From NCBI RefSeq assembly GCF_005280255.1, contig NZ_CP040018.1, positions 3,162,001 through 3,226,000 of the forward strand: DNA of 64,000 nt, read 5' to 3'. Below, in pieces: positions 44,387 to 53,405 of this stretch. This DNA is from Arthrobacter sp. 24S4-2. GTDB taxonomy: Bacteria > Actinomycetota > Actinomycetes > Actinomycetales > Micrococcaceae. Each line of letters starts with the position of its first letter. Positions within the stretch are counted from its first letter, which is position 1. The position numbers were made by a program, and so were the translations under genes. The notes below the pieces were generated by a model. The model saw nothing but the letters and a program-made list of their open reading frames with translations, ran no database searches and was not told where the DNA came from.

Positions 44387-45557
44387 TCAGCGCTCAACGG
44401 CAGGCTGAGCCTCACGGCCAAATGCCAGAGCCTCATCTCGCAAGCCGTTCATGACTTCAATGTTGTGCAGCATGAGGCCAGGGTTGTAGTTGAAGGTCAC
44501 CTGCAGCCTGTTCAAACGCTCGAGTACCTCCTCATCGCTCAGATGGTCCAGCCACGCCGCAATCTGCTGGCAACTCGGAGAGCCGTCGATCTGGCTGATT
44601 ATGTCGACCAGGTCGGGCCGTGCAGATGCTGCAGTCAGGCGCTGGGTGTAGCGCTCCCCCGCCGTCGTCGTCGATCCTGCACAAATCGCTCGACGCTCGT
44701 CCTCATGCCCGACGGAAATCTCGTAGCGCGTCGGAAAGGCAGGCTCCGACGGCTCCGAATCCGTGATGAGGCGCGGCACCGCCTGCGTGCGGACCCAGTA
44801 GGCGATCTCATCGAGCTCCTGTATCAGCACCGGCCACCGGTTCGTGCCTGGCCGGTTGATCCCAACTGTCGGGAACAGGGTGACAGGGACCTTGGTGCCG
44901 AGCGGGGTCTCCGCGATGATGTCGCCAACGCGCAGCGGCTCCTCGGGCCGGGGAGCAAGCTCACGCACTGAGCGAGGTATCTGGTCGTCCTGGTACATGG
45001 CAGCCAGGCGCACCGCCGTGATCGCCGGCGTCCTGTGCTTCGCGTGATTCGTGTGAAGCACGAGCCGGGCCAAAGGGGTGTGCTTGAGGCTCGTTCCGAC
45101 GGTGGAATGGCTGCAGTCGGTCGATCCGCCGCACGAGCTTACTGCCGGCCCGCAGTGACGGCGGACGGTTGCGGAGTTGCTTCTTCTTCCACTCCTCGAA
45201 CTTCTCGTAAGTGTCTGACGCTGGCATCTCGACGAGCCTGGCGGCCTTCTCGTCGAGTGGCGCGCCGTCCAAGAACTCGACCTCGGCAAAGAGCGTGTGC
45301 TCGAGTGCGGCCCGGAGCGCCACTAACGCGTCTGCCACGAGGAGCGGTACCTTGCGCGGGATCGGAGCCACGCGTTCGATCACGGTCCGGCTGAACGCCC
45401 CCGCCGGAACCTGGCGAAGGCCAATCACTTCGTCGGGCTGCGTCTGGTAATTGAAGAGCAGCTCACCGACCTGCCCAATCAGCTCATCCGCGTGCGACAG
45501 TGTCGCGGCGATGCCGAGATGGCGCTCAGGGAGCCAAGCATACGTCCGATCGGTCAT
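44387..45557 (-). pseudogene. Hypothetical protein (about 385 residues), one frameshift
   Basis: ATG 45557 starts MTDRTYAWLPERHLGIAATL; the first frame reads PLLVADALVALRAALEHTLF and KFEEWKKKQLRNRPPSLRAG to LQPFHRRNEPQAHPF, and a second frame resumes LARLVLHTNHAKHRTPAITA and runs to 44387 (DLVDIISQIDGSPSCQQIAA, ALAFGREAQPAVER). The change lies in a CCCCTTT run near 45072, so one base is probably extra. ADALxxLRxALEH with HTNHAKHR recalls a widespread uncharacterised family with a helical N-domain. It is the last island gene before the right duplicate. Confidence 0.55.
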
Positions 45558-45931
45558 GAAGAAACTCTAGGGGCGAAACCCGGACAGACTACGTAACTCG
45601 CCGCGGGGTGCTCGGGCCGAGGGATCATCTGTGTCACCTCGACCCCTACACCCCGCTGACCACGTCGCGGTACCCACATCCTGGCTCCCCACCGGATCGA
45701 TGATGAGCCGAAAAACATCCCGCCACGAGCAAAGAAGAAGCATCCTGGAGCACGGTGCTCCAGGACGCTTTCTGTTTCGATTAACTATTGTCGCGATTCG
45801 CCGATCAGCACGTGGAAAGACTCTCAGCGCCAAACCACATCGACTCGTTCGTGGTTGATGCCTCTCTATCCCTTCGCGTCCAATGCAACGCGATTGACGC
45901 TCGGCGTCATCCGACACGAATGACGCGACGC
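45558..45931. other. Right border region of the island
   Basis: 374 bp without a gene, containing the hairpin at 45744-45764. Backbone-like sequence (the holA remnant) begins at about 45932. No tRNA or obvious attachment-site repeat was found. Confidence 0.45.
45744..45764 (+). terminator. Hairpin near the right island border
   Basis: CCTGGAGCAC and GTGCTCCAGG with one central G, preceded by AAAGAAGAAGCAT and followed by ACGCTTTCTGTTTCG, compatible with termination in either direction. Confidence 0.55.
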
Positions 45932-46185
45932 TTATCCGGCAATTCCATCAGGTTGGCGCCGACGGCATTCACCAGGGACTGCACCGCGTCGGGTTCGATG
46001 CGCCGTGAAACCGCCTTGAATTTCGGCCGCGACGAAAGCGGTCTTCTCGGCGTCCTTTTGCAGTGGCTGGCAGTCGACGACCGGCCAGCCCCCCGCCTTG
46101 ACAGCGTCGGCCGGGGTCACATCCCGCCAGGTGGCCGCATTGGTGGCCGACGTCCTGGATCGTTGCGCGGCTGGGCAGCGGCCAC
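45932..46185 (-). pseudogene. holA: holA remnant (right copy)
   Basis: GTG at 46185 with the same GGGAGGAACCAA site as holA, then codons for AAAQ. After a shift it reads ATWRDVTPA and jumps directly to DAVKAGGWPVVDCQPLQKDA and EKTAFVAAE, i.e. about 100 internal codons are deleted, then shifts again and ends at a sequence equivalent to VNAVGANL. Beyond this there is no holA homology. Clearly non-functional. Confidence 0.85.
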
Positions 46186-48145
46186 TGTTGGTTCCTCCCG
46201 GGATTTGGATTACAGACGCTAAGCCTGCCACGGCGCAACGGCTGCACCAAGCCGCGGACTGTCCTGCGGGGAGGGCCGGGCCGCATGGACTTTCCTTCCA
46301 GGATCCGGTCAAGCACACAGGCCGTCTTGAAGTGGGCCGCCAGCACGAGACGGATGGTTCCGGCAGGATGGGCCGCCGCCCAGACTGCCAGAGCGGTCAG
46401 GACGGAGAACAGCACCATGGTGAGCAGTCCGAACGGGCCTTCCGGCCAGGGCGGGGCCGCGCCCGGCAGGCCCGCCATGAACCTGGCCACTCCGGCCACC
46501 CCGGCCGCGAACAGGCCCGCCACGCCGATCAGCGCGGTGGCCAGCCACGGCAGGAGCGGCACCAACGGCACGGCCGCCGTCCCCAGGATGGTGACCGGTG
46601 CCACCAGCGGGGCCACGAGCATGTTGGCCAGCAACGAGTAAGTGGCGAACTGAGGCTGCAGCACCACGATTACCGGTCCGCACAGCAGCTGGGCGGACAG
46701 GGGCACGGCGATACCCGCGGCCGCCCAGCGCGGGACGGCCGGGGGAATCCAGTCCATGATGCGCCGTCCCAGCACGATGATCCCCAGCGTGGCCAAGACA
46801 GAGAGCAGGAATCCGAAACTGGTGCCCAGCGCAGAATCGCTCAGCAGCAGGGCGATGACAGCCAGGCACAGGAAGCTCAGCCCCCTGCCGGCTCGTCCGC
46901 CGGCCAGTGACGCCAGCGCGATGGCGCCCATCAGCGAAGCCCTCAGGACACTGGCGTCCGGACCCACCATCAGCACGAACATCCCAAGCCCGGCCAACGC
47001 GCAAGCGGCGGCTGGCAGCCTGGCCAGGCGCAGGCTGCGGGCAGCCAGCAGCAAGGCACCGAGGATGAGGCTGCAGTTGGCCCCGCTCACAGCTGTCAGG
47101 TGGGTCATCCCGACAGTTTTCATGGCACTTTCCAGCTGATCGTCGAGAAAACTGGTATCTCCTGTGACCATTCCCGGGAGCAGGCCGCGGGCATCGCCGT
47201 CGATCCATCCGGCAGCCGCGGCAAAGCCGCTGCGCAGCGCCACCGGGCCTTCCTGCCAAGCCGAGGGGCTATGGTTGTTGCCGGTCCCGTTGAGGCGGAG
47301 AGGATTCCCGCCTGCGTCTGGCCATCTTCGGCCGGCCTGAGCTTCCCGGTGGTCCGGATCCGCTCGCCGGGAACTACCTGCTCCCAGTCCCCACCACCCA
47401 TGATCAGCAGCCCGGCATCCGCCCGGATCAGGCTGCCGTTGGCGATGATCACTGACGCGGTGACCGGGACGGCCCACCGGTCCGATCCGGAGCGGCCGGG
47501 AACCTTGAGCTGGCGCGGCACCCCTGCAACCTCCGCCTCGACCACGACCGCCGAACGGGCGCCCACAGCACCGGCCACTGCCCCGTCATGTTTTTGCGAT
47601 GCTGCCACGGCGGAATGGGATGCTGAGGCAGCGGCCAGGATCACGGCGATGCTCAGCGTGGTCAGGAAACTGCGGGGTGCTGGCGGGGTCCCAGCCGTCA
47701 GCGGCCCGCGGCCCGGCGGCCCGCAGCGAACGGACCGGCGACGGCGTAGCGCAAACAGCAGCCCGCCCGCGCTGAGGAGCAGGCCGGCAGCCACTGCGAT
47801 CAGCGCCCCAACCGGCAGCCGGACGCCTGCCACGGCAGCCGCCCAGACGAGGAGGGCCGGAGGCACCAGCCGAAGGTCGGTTCTCCGCCGTGGCCCCTCC
47901 GCAGCTTCCGAAGCCGATTTGCCTGCGGCCGCCGGGTCGGCCCGGTCAGGAAGCAGGCGGTCCACCAGAAACGCCCGAAGGCCTGCGGCTGATTTCGGCA
48001 CGAAGCCCCGGACGCCACCGGAAGGGATCTTCGGGCTACCGGGCCCACCCCGCGCCGTGCCCGGCGGCGCGCCGGACGGCGACGGCTGCACGCCCGGCCG
48101 GACAGCGGAGTCCACGAAGCGTTGCCAGGGGCTGGGGCCGGCCAT
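45969..48145 (-). pseudogene. comEC: ComEC competence membrane protein (right copy, one frameshift)
   Basis: From ATG 48145 the N-part reads RAFLVDRLLPDRADP, GVRLPVGALIAVAAGLLLSA and the OB-like region VVEAEVAGVPRQLKVPG; a one-base loss in the C run 47265-47268 separates it from WQEGPVALRSGFAAAAGWID, GDTSFLDDQLESAMKTVGMT, HLTAVSGANCSLILGALLLA and the multi-helix channel domain. The open frame runs to 45969, but ComEC-like sequence ends near 46300 and no beta-lactamase domain is seen. ComEC forms the DNA channel in transformation. comEA is immediately upstream (1-bp gap), as is normal. Confidence 0.85.
46090..47085. repeat. Right copy of the duplicated holA/comEC junction
   Basis: Direct partner of 5690-6720. 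Here comEC continues leftwards in gene order to its natural start while holA is broken, the mirror image of the left copy. Confidence 0.8.
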
Positions 48146-48146
48146 C

Positions 48147-49100
48147 TCAGGACACGCTCACCAGGGGAAGCAGAGTTTCCAGCATCTTGGGCCCCACGCC
48201 GTCCACGGCATCGAGTTCCTCCACGGTGCTGAACCGCCCGTGCTCCTTGCGCCAGTCAATGATGCGCTGGGCGAGAACCGGCCCCACCCTGGGCAATGCT
48301 CCGAGTTCCTCTGCCGTGGCGGAGTTCAGGTCGATCTTGGCGCCGCCGTCCGCCGAGCCGCCGGAACCCGTACCGCCCGCTGCCGGACCGTCAGACGGAA
48401 CACCGGCCGCCTCATCGACTGCTTCGCCAATCTCCGGAACGTGGATCTTCTGCCCGTCGGCCAGGACAGCGGCGAGATTCAGCCGGTTCAGGTCAGCCGC
48501 CGCCGTACTGCCGCCGGCCGCCGCGATGGCCTCATGCACGCGGCTTCCCTGCGGCAGTTCCACCACGCCCGCCGCGTTGACCGCGCCGGCGACGTGCACC
48601 ACGATCTTCGCACCGGGCGTACCGCCCGCAGCCGGTACGCCGCTGGGTGGCTCACCGGAGCCTCCCTGCGGAGCGGCAGCGCCATCGTCCGGCTGCGCGC
48701 TGCCCTCCGGGCTGCGGACGTCGCTCAGGGGCGTTACCTGGGGACTGCTGGCGGCAACGTCCCACCAGAACCAGCCCCCAAGGAAGAGACCCAGGACCCC
48801 CAGCAAAACGGCCACCCGCACCCCCGTGCGCCACCTGAACCGCGCGGGAGCGGACTCACCGCCGGTTGACGGTGAGGTGACTCCGTCGCTATCTCCCGTG
48901 GCGCCCCCGTCGTACGTGAAACTCTGTCCTCCCGGATCTCCAGCGCCGTGCTCCAGAATGCCGCCACCGGCGGCAACAGACTCTCCCGGTGCCGCCTGCG
49001 GGCCGCCGCCGCCGCTGTCCGGTCCAAGAGTGGCCGCCAGACGCCGCCTGGCACGGCTGGCCGCGGCAGGGACTCCCGCTTCCGCGTTCCGGGGTGACAT
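48147..49100 (-). CDS. comEA: ComEA DNA receptor
   Basis: 317 residues. A long Gly/Ala/Pro-rich cytoplasmic N-terminus, one membrane helix VAVLLGVLGLFLGGWFWWDV (about residues 95-115), a flexible linker, an SLBB domain (KIVVHVAGAVNAAGVVELPQ ... DGQKIHVPEIG) and a C-terminal helix-hairpin-helix pair IDLNSATAEELGALPRVGPV with VDGVGPKMLETLLPLV. It binds incoming double-stranded DNA outside the membrane and passes it to ComEC. Confidence 0.93.
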   Translation of the reverse strand: MSPRNAEAGVPAAASRARRRLAATLGPDSGGGGPQAAPGESVAAGGGILEHGAGDPGGQSFTYDGGATGDSDGVTSPSTGGESAPARFRWRTGVRVAVLLGVLGLFLGGWFWWDVAASSPQVTPLSDVRSPEGSAQPDDGAAAPQGGSGEPPSGVPAAGGTPGAKIVVHVAGAVNAAGVVELPQGSRVHEAIAAAGGSTAAADLNRLNLAAVLADGQKIHVPEIGEAVDEAAGVPSDGPAAGGTGSGGSADGGAKIDLNSATAEELGALPRVGPVLAQRIIDWRKEHGRFSTVEELDAVDGVGPKMLETLLPLVSVS

Positions 49101-49189
49101 ACCCCCACGCTAGGAGAAGGGGCCGCCGGCAGACAGCCGAAACTGCCGTATGTGGAAAGCGCGCAGTTGGCCGCCGGAAGGATGAAGAC

Positions 49190-49375
49190 CTACTTCTGGT
49201 AGGTGATGTACGCCTCGTACTGGACCCGCCAGGCCGCCGGGGCCTTCGGATCCGGAACTGTCGTGGTGAGGAACTGCACGCTCGTCACCTGGCCCTTGAG
49301 ATACTTCAACCAGTTGGTCACTTCCTCCGACACGTCCTTGTCGAACTGCGCAACGTGGTGGACCTGCATTGACAT
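49190..49375 (-). CDS. Small hypothetical protein
   Basis: 61 residues from ATG 49375, preceded by AAGGAGG. Reads MQVHHVAQFDKDVSEEVTNW, LKYLKGQVTSVQFLTTTVPD and ends YITYQK. The perfect ribosome site supports a real gene. Family not recognised. Confidence 0.6.
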   Translation of the reverse strand: MSMQVHHVAQFDKDVSEEVTNWLKYLKGQVTSVQFLTTTVPDPKAPAAWRVQYEAYITYQK

Positions 49376-49448
49376 GGGAGCCTCCTTGGTCGGTGGGGAG
49401 ACTGTACTACCGGCGCGGCCGCGGAACCAGAGGCAACGGCCGTGAGGG

Positions 49449-50468
49449 TCAGTGGCCGTCGCGCGCGGGGCCCGGCTGCGGCGTGCTGCTTTCGCCAACG
49501 ATCACGGCAAGGACGCCCAAACCCGCGTGGGCGGCAAGTACGGCTGGAAGGGAACTGATCTGCGCCGGTGGTGCCTCGGGAAGCGCGGCTGCCAGCCGGG
49601 CAGCGAGCTCGCTTGCCCCGCCGGGGTTGCCGAAATGGTGGACCGCAAGCCGTGCCTGCCCCGCCGGCCGAGCCGCGGCGTCCGCGACCACAATTTCCTC
49701 AAGGCGCGCCACGGCCCTCGCCGCTGACCGGACCTTCTCCAGCGGAACGATCTTCCCGTCAACCACGGCAAGGATCGGTTTGATGGCGAACATGGTGCCC
49801 CACATGGACGCGGCCGCCCCGATCCTGCCGCCGCGGCGCAGCTGCTCCAGGCTGGGAACGTAGAAGTACACCCTGGTGCGGTCCATCCGTTCTTCCGCGA
49901 ACTGGCGCACTTCCGCCGCCGGGCGCCCGTCAGCGGCCGCTACGACGGCACTCTGCACACCCATGCCCAGCGCCATGCCCACGGTTTTCGAATCGATGAC
50001 TTCCACCGGGATTCCCACCCGTGTTGCCGCGAGCCGGGCGGAGTCCGCAGTGCCTGAGAGAGCACCGGAGATATGAACGGAAACCACCGCTTCGAAGCCG
50101 TGGCGCAGCGCTGCCAGATACGCGTGCTCGAACTGGCCGGGCGATGGCCGTGACGTCTTGACGGGCCTTCCGGTGGCCAGCGCCACGGCGATGATGTCGG
50201 TGATGTCGTCTTCGCCTTCGCCGTAGATCTCCTCCCCCACCATCACAGGCATGGGAACGACGGTCAGCCTCCCGCCGGCGGCGAAGTCCTTCACCCACTC
50301 CGCGGGCAGGGCGGCGGCCGAGTCGGTAACCACTGCGGTGCGTACGACGACGGCGGGCAGCCCGGCGTCTGCCGTCGCCCCCGGTGCAACTCCCGTTCGG
50401 GAGGACTGGCGCAGGCGGACCAGCCGCTCCCTCAACCACGGCCAACCGGCCGGTTCCCGGTCATTCAC
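49449..50468 (-). CDS. DegV family fatty-acid-binding protein
   Basis: 339 residues from GTG 50468 (GGGGGA upstream; a TTG at 50492 is the alternative). AVVTDSAAALPAEWV at the start of the fold, MPVMVGEEIYGEGEDD, KTSRPSPGQFEHAYLAALRH, VHISGALSGTADSARLAA and the YFYVPSLEQLRRGGRIGAAA with FAIKPILAVVDGKI identify DegV. These proteins present fatty acids to FakA kinases. Conserved between comEA and leuS. Confidence 0.9.
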   Translation of the reverse strand: MNDREPAGWPWLRERLVRLRQSSRTGVAPGATADAGLPAVVVRTAVVTDSAAALPAEWVKDFAAGGRLTVVPMPVMVGEEIYGEGEDDITDIIAVALATGRPVKTSRPSPGQFEHAYLAALRHGFEAVVSVHISGALSGTADSARLAATRVGIPVEVIDSKTVGMALGMGVQSAVVAAADGRPAAEVRQFAEERMDRTRVYFYVPSLEQLRRGGRIGAAASMWGTMFAIKPILAVVDGKIVPLEKVRSAARAVARLEEIVVADAAARPAGQARLAVHHFGNPGGASELAARLAAALPEAPPAQISSLPAVLAAHAGLGVLAVIVGESSTPQPGPARDGH

Positions 50469-50536
50469 GGCGTCCCCCTGCTGTCCGGCCAAACATCATG
50501 GCCGGCCGCCGGCATGACCGGCGGCCGGTGCCCCTG

Positions 50537-53092
50537 CTAAGCCGGGACGATGTTGACCAGTTTAGGGGCACGCACGATGACCGTGCGGATCCCGCGCCCG
50601 TCGAGGGCCCGCTGGACGTTCTCCGATGCGAGGGCCAGCTCGCGCAGCTCGTCCTCGCCGATCTCCGGAGAGACTTCGAGGCGATCGCGGACCTTGCCCT
50701 GCACCTGGACAACGGCGGTCACCGTGTCCTGAACCAGGAGCGCTTCGTCGTGCGCGGGCCAGCCGGCGTTCGCCACGGAAACCGGGTGCCCCAGCGTGTT
50801 CCACATGTCCTCGGCGGTGTACGGAGCGAAGAGGCTGAGGATCACGGCGACGGCTTCCGCGGCTTCGCGGACCGCAGGATCTGCGGCCCCGGCGCCGGAG
50901 TCTGCATCTATAGTTTTGCGGGTTGCGTTGACCAGCTCCATCAGCTTGGCCACCACCACGTTGAACTTGTTGTTGTCCAGCAGCGTCGCGGCGTCGGCGA
51001 TGGTGCGGTGCGTGACCGAGCGCAGGGCGCGGTCGCCCGCTGCGGTGTCCGCCCCGGGTGCGCTGGTGACGTCCTGCGCCAGCCGCCAGGCGCGGGCCAG
51101 GAACTTCGCGGAGCCCGACGGCGAAACATCCGCCCAGTCGACGTCGTCCTCCGGCGGGGAGGCGAAGATCATGGTCAGGCGCACGGCGTCGACGCCGTAT
51201 TTGTCCAGCTGCTCGCCGAGGTCAACACCGTTGCCCAGGGACTTGCTCATGGCCTTGCCCCCGTTGAGGACCTGGCCCTGGTTGAGCAGGGCGCTGAACG
51301 GCTCGTCGGCGTCGATCATGCCGAGGTCGTGGATCACCTTGGTGAAGAACCGTGCGTAAAGCAGGTGCAGGATGGCGTGTTCCACGCCGCCCACGTACTG
51401 CCCAACGGGCATCCATTCGTTGATCTTGGCCGGGTCGAAGGGCCCTTCGGTGAACTGCGGCGAGACAAACCGCAGGAAGTACCAGGACGAGTCAACGAAC
51501 GTGTCCATGGTGTCGGTGTCGCGTTTGGCAGCTCCGTGGCAGTTGGGGCACTCAACGTTGACCCAGGCTTCGGCGGCGGCCAGCGGAGACGTGCCCTTCG
51601 GGGACAGGTCCTCGCCGCGCAGGTCGGCCGGCAGCGTGACAGGCAGCTGCTCGTCCGGCACGGGAACCTCACCGCAGGCAGGGCAGTGGATGATCGGGAT
51701 GGGCGTGCCCCAGAACCGCTGGCGGCTGAGCAGCCAGTCGCGCAGCCGGAAGTTGACGAACTTTTCGCCGGTGCCCTGTCTCTCCAGCATGGCGATGGCG
51801 GCCGGGATGGCCTCGGTCTTCGGCAGGCCGTCCAGGACGCCGGAGTTGATCAGCGTTCCCTCCCCGGCCGTGGCCTTGCCGGTAACCGCGGGATCGTCCT
51901 CGCCGGTGTCCAGCACCGCGCGGACGGGCAGCTCGAAGGTCTTGGCGAAGTCGAGGTCGCGCTGGTCGTGCGCCGGGACGGCCATGATGGCGCCCGTGCC
52001 GTAGTCGGCCAGTACATAGTCCGCGGCCCAGACGGGCAGCTTCTCGCCGTTCAGCGGGTTGATGGCGTAGCGGCCGGTGAAGACGCCGGTCTTTTCGCGC
52101 TCCGTGGACTGGCGTTCGATTTCGGACAGCGCCTTGACCTGTTCGCGGTAGGCGTCCAGGGCAGCGGCGTGCTCTTCGGTCACCAGTTCGACGGCCAGCG
52201 GGGCGTCGGCTGCAACGACGAAGAAAGTGGCACCGTAGAGGGTGTCCGGTCGCGTGGTGAAGACGGTGACATCCTTGGCCGGCTTATCGCCGTCGGCCTC
52301 GATAACGAAGTTGACGTGGGCGCCTTCGGACCGGCCGATCCAGTTCTTCTGCATGGCCAGGACACGCTCGGGCCAGTGGCCGCGCAGCTCATCCATGTCG
52401 TCCAGGAGGCGGTCGGCGTACTCGGTGATCTTGAAGTACCACTGGTTCAGGGACTTCTTGGTCACGACGGTGCCGCAGCGCTCACAGGCCCCGTTAACCA
52501 CCTGTTCGTTGGCCAGCACCGTCTGGTCCTTGGGGCACCAGTTGACCGGGGAATCCTTCCGGTAGGCCAGGCCCTTCTGGTAGAAGCGCTTGAACAGCCA
52601 CTGGGTCCAGCGGTAGTACTCCGGGTCCGAGGTGTGCAGCCGCCGTGACCAGTCGGCCGAGATGGCGTAGCGCTTAAAGGAGGCGGCCTGCGTGTCGATG
52701 TTCGCGTAGGTCCACTCACTGGGGTGGGCGTTGCGCTTGATCGCTGCGTTCTCCGCAGGGAGCCCGAACGAGTCCCAGCCAATCGGGTGCAGTACGTCGT
52801 AGCCCTTTTGGCGCAGATACCGCGCGACGACGTCGCCCATGGCAAACGCTTCCGCGTGGCCCATGTGCAGGTCACCTGAAGGGTAAGGGAACATGTCGAG
52901 GACATAGCGGCGCTCGCGCGAGCCGTCGTCAACGGGGGTGAACACCTTGAGGTCTTCCCACACCTGCGGCCATTTGGCCTCCATCGCGGCGAAGCTGTAG
53001 GCGCCCTCCTCGGGGCCTTCCGTCGCGACTGCTGCTGTTCCGGTCTCTGTCTCCGGCTGAACGCTCACTGCTGCCCTCTTCTGTTCTGTCAT
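50537..53092 (-). CDS. leuS: Leucyl-tRNA synthetase
   Basis: 851 residues from ATG 53092. Class Ia: HIGH-type PYPSGDLHMGHAEAFAMGDV, the editing domain (VTVFTTRPDTLYGATFFVVA, TGAIMAVPAHDQRDLDF), zinc-like CPACGEVPVPDE, and KMSKS in GGKAMSKSLGNGVDL; C-terminal LEVSPEIGEDELRELAL. Attaches leucine to tRNA-Leu and edits norvaline/isoleucine errors. A leucine-rich leader peptide and hairpin upstream indicate transcription attenuation. Confidence 0.97.
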   Translation of the reverse strand: MTEQKRAAVSVQPETETGTAAVATEGPEEGAYSFAAMEAKWPQVWEDLKVFTPVDDGSRERRYVLDMFPYPSGDLHMGHAEAFAMGDVVARYLRQKGYDVLHPIGWDSFGLPAENAAIKRNAHPSEWTYANIDTQAASFKRYAISADWSRRLHTSDPEYYRWTQWLFKRFYQKGLAYRKDSPVNWCPKDQTVLANEQVVNGACERCGTVVTKKSLNQWYFKITEYADRLLDDMDELRGHWPERVLAMQKNWIGRSEGAHVNFVIEADGDKPAKDVTVFTTRPDTLYGATFFVVAADAPLAVELVTEEHAAALDAYREQVKALSEIERQSTEREKTGVFTGRYAINPLNGEKLPVWAADYVLADYGTGAIMAVPAHDQRDLDFAKTFELPVRAVLDTGEDDPAVTGKATAGEGTLINSGVLDGLPKTEAIPAAIAMLERQGTGEKFVNFRLRDWLLSRQRFWGTPIPIIHCPACGEVPVPDEQLPVTLPADLRGEDLSPKGTSPLAAAEAWVNVECPNCHGAAKRDTDTMDTFVDSSWYFLRFVSPQFTEGPFDPAKINEWMPVGQYVGGVEHAILHLLYARFFTKVIHDLGMIDADEPFSALLNQGQVLNGGKAMSKSLGNGVDLGEQLDKYGVDAVRLTMIFASPPEDDVDWADVSPSGSAKFLARAWRLAQDVTSAPGADTAAGDRALRSVTHRTIADAATLLDNNKFNVVVAKLMELVNATRKTIDADSGAGAADPAVREAAEAVAVILSLFAPYTAEDMWNTLGHPVSVANAGWPAHDEALLVQDTVTAVVQVQGKVRDRLEVSPEIGEDELRELALASENVQRALDGRGIRTVIVRAPKLVNIVPA

Positions 53093-53159
53093 GACGCCTG
53101 TACCGTCACAACGGCCTGATCCCCTGCCTGCGGCCGGGAGATAACCCAGACACACAAAA

Positions 53160-53179
53160 GCCCCTCGACATGGAGGGGC
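53160..53179 (-). terminator. leuS attenuator hairpin
   Basis: On the minus strand GCCCCTC pairs with GAGGGGC and is followed at once by TTTTGTGTGT, an intrinsic terminator placed 68 bp before leuS and 40 nt after the leader peptide. Position and T-tract on the leuS strand show that it controls entry into leuS. Confidence 0.75.
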
Positions 53180-53218
53180 GGCCGCTCGGAAATCCGTATT
53201 GGTCGGACTACCGGGCGG

Positions 53219-53245
53219 CTAGCTAAGCAGAAGGATCGCACGCAT
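53219..53245 (-). CDS. Leucine-rich leader peptide of leuS
   Basis: ATG CGT GCG ATC CTT CTG CTT AGC TAG: MRAILLLS, with three leucine codons in a row just before the stop. No ribosome site precedes it; the -10-like ACTTTA (53252-53257, minus-strand TAAAGT) would place the transcript start at or next to the ATG, so it is probably leaderless, which is common in actinobacteria. A ribosome waiting for charged tRNA-Leu on these codons would change folding of the downstream terminator. Confidence 0.72.
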   Translation of the reverse strand: MRAILLLS

Positions 53246-53251
53246 AGAACT

Positions 53252-53279
53252 ACTTTAGCGCACCCGCAACAACACCTAA
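53252..53279 (-). promoter_or_regulatory. leuS promoter
   Basis: Minus strand TTAGGT (53279-53274), 16-bp spacer, TAAAGT (53257-53252), then 6 nt to the leader ATG. A weak but plausible sigma-A promoter. Confidence 0.5.
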
Positions 53280-53321
53280 ACGTAAGTCGCCACGAGCGGG
53301 GTGAAGCAAGGACACAACAGA

Positions 53322-53390
53322 GAGGGAGGCCGCACCCCGCCACGGTGTGGTGGGCACCGCGAAGCGGGCAGGGCGGGTGCGGCCTCCCTC
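53322..53390 (-). terminator. Long hairpin downstream of glpK
   Basis: GAGGGAGGCCGCACCC (53322-53337) pairs exactly with GGGTGCGGCCTCCCTC (53375-53390), 16 bp, around a 37-nt loop that can form its own stem. It separates glpK from the leuS leader. Confidence 0.7.
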
Positions 53391-53405
53391 GTCAGAGGTT
53401 GCGCT

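Noticed and set aside
6720..45931. Integrative element with integrase and att sites
   Set aside because: No tyrosine or serine integrase, relaxase, replication gene, tRNA or short direct repeat at the borders was found; only IS transposases are present.
53100..53300. T-box riboswitch upstream of leuS
   Set aside because: No T-box bulge sequence or specifier stem was seen and the leader is too short; the Leu-codon peptide with terminator explains the region.
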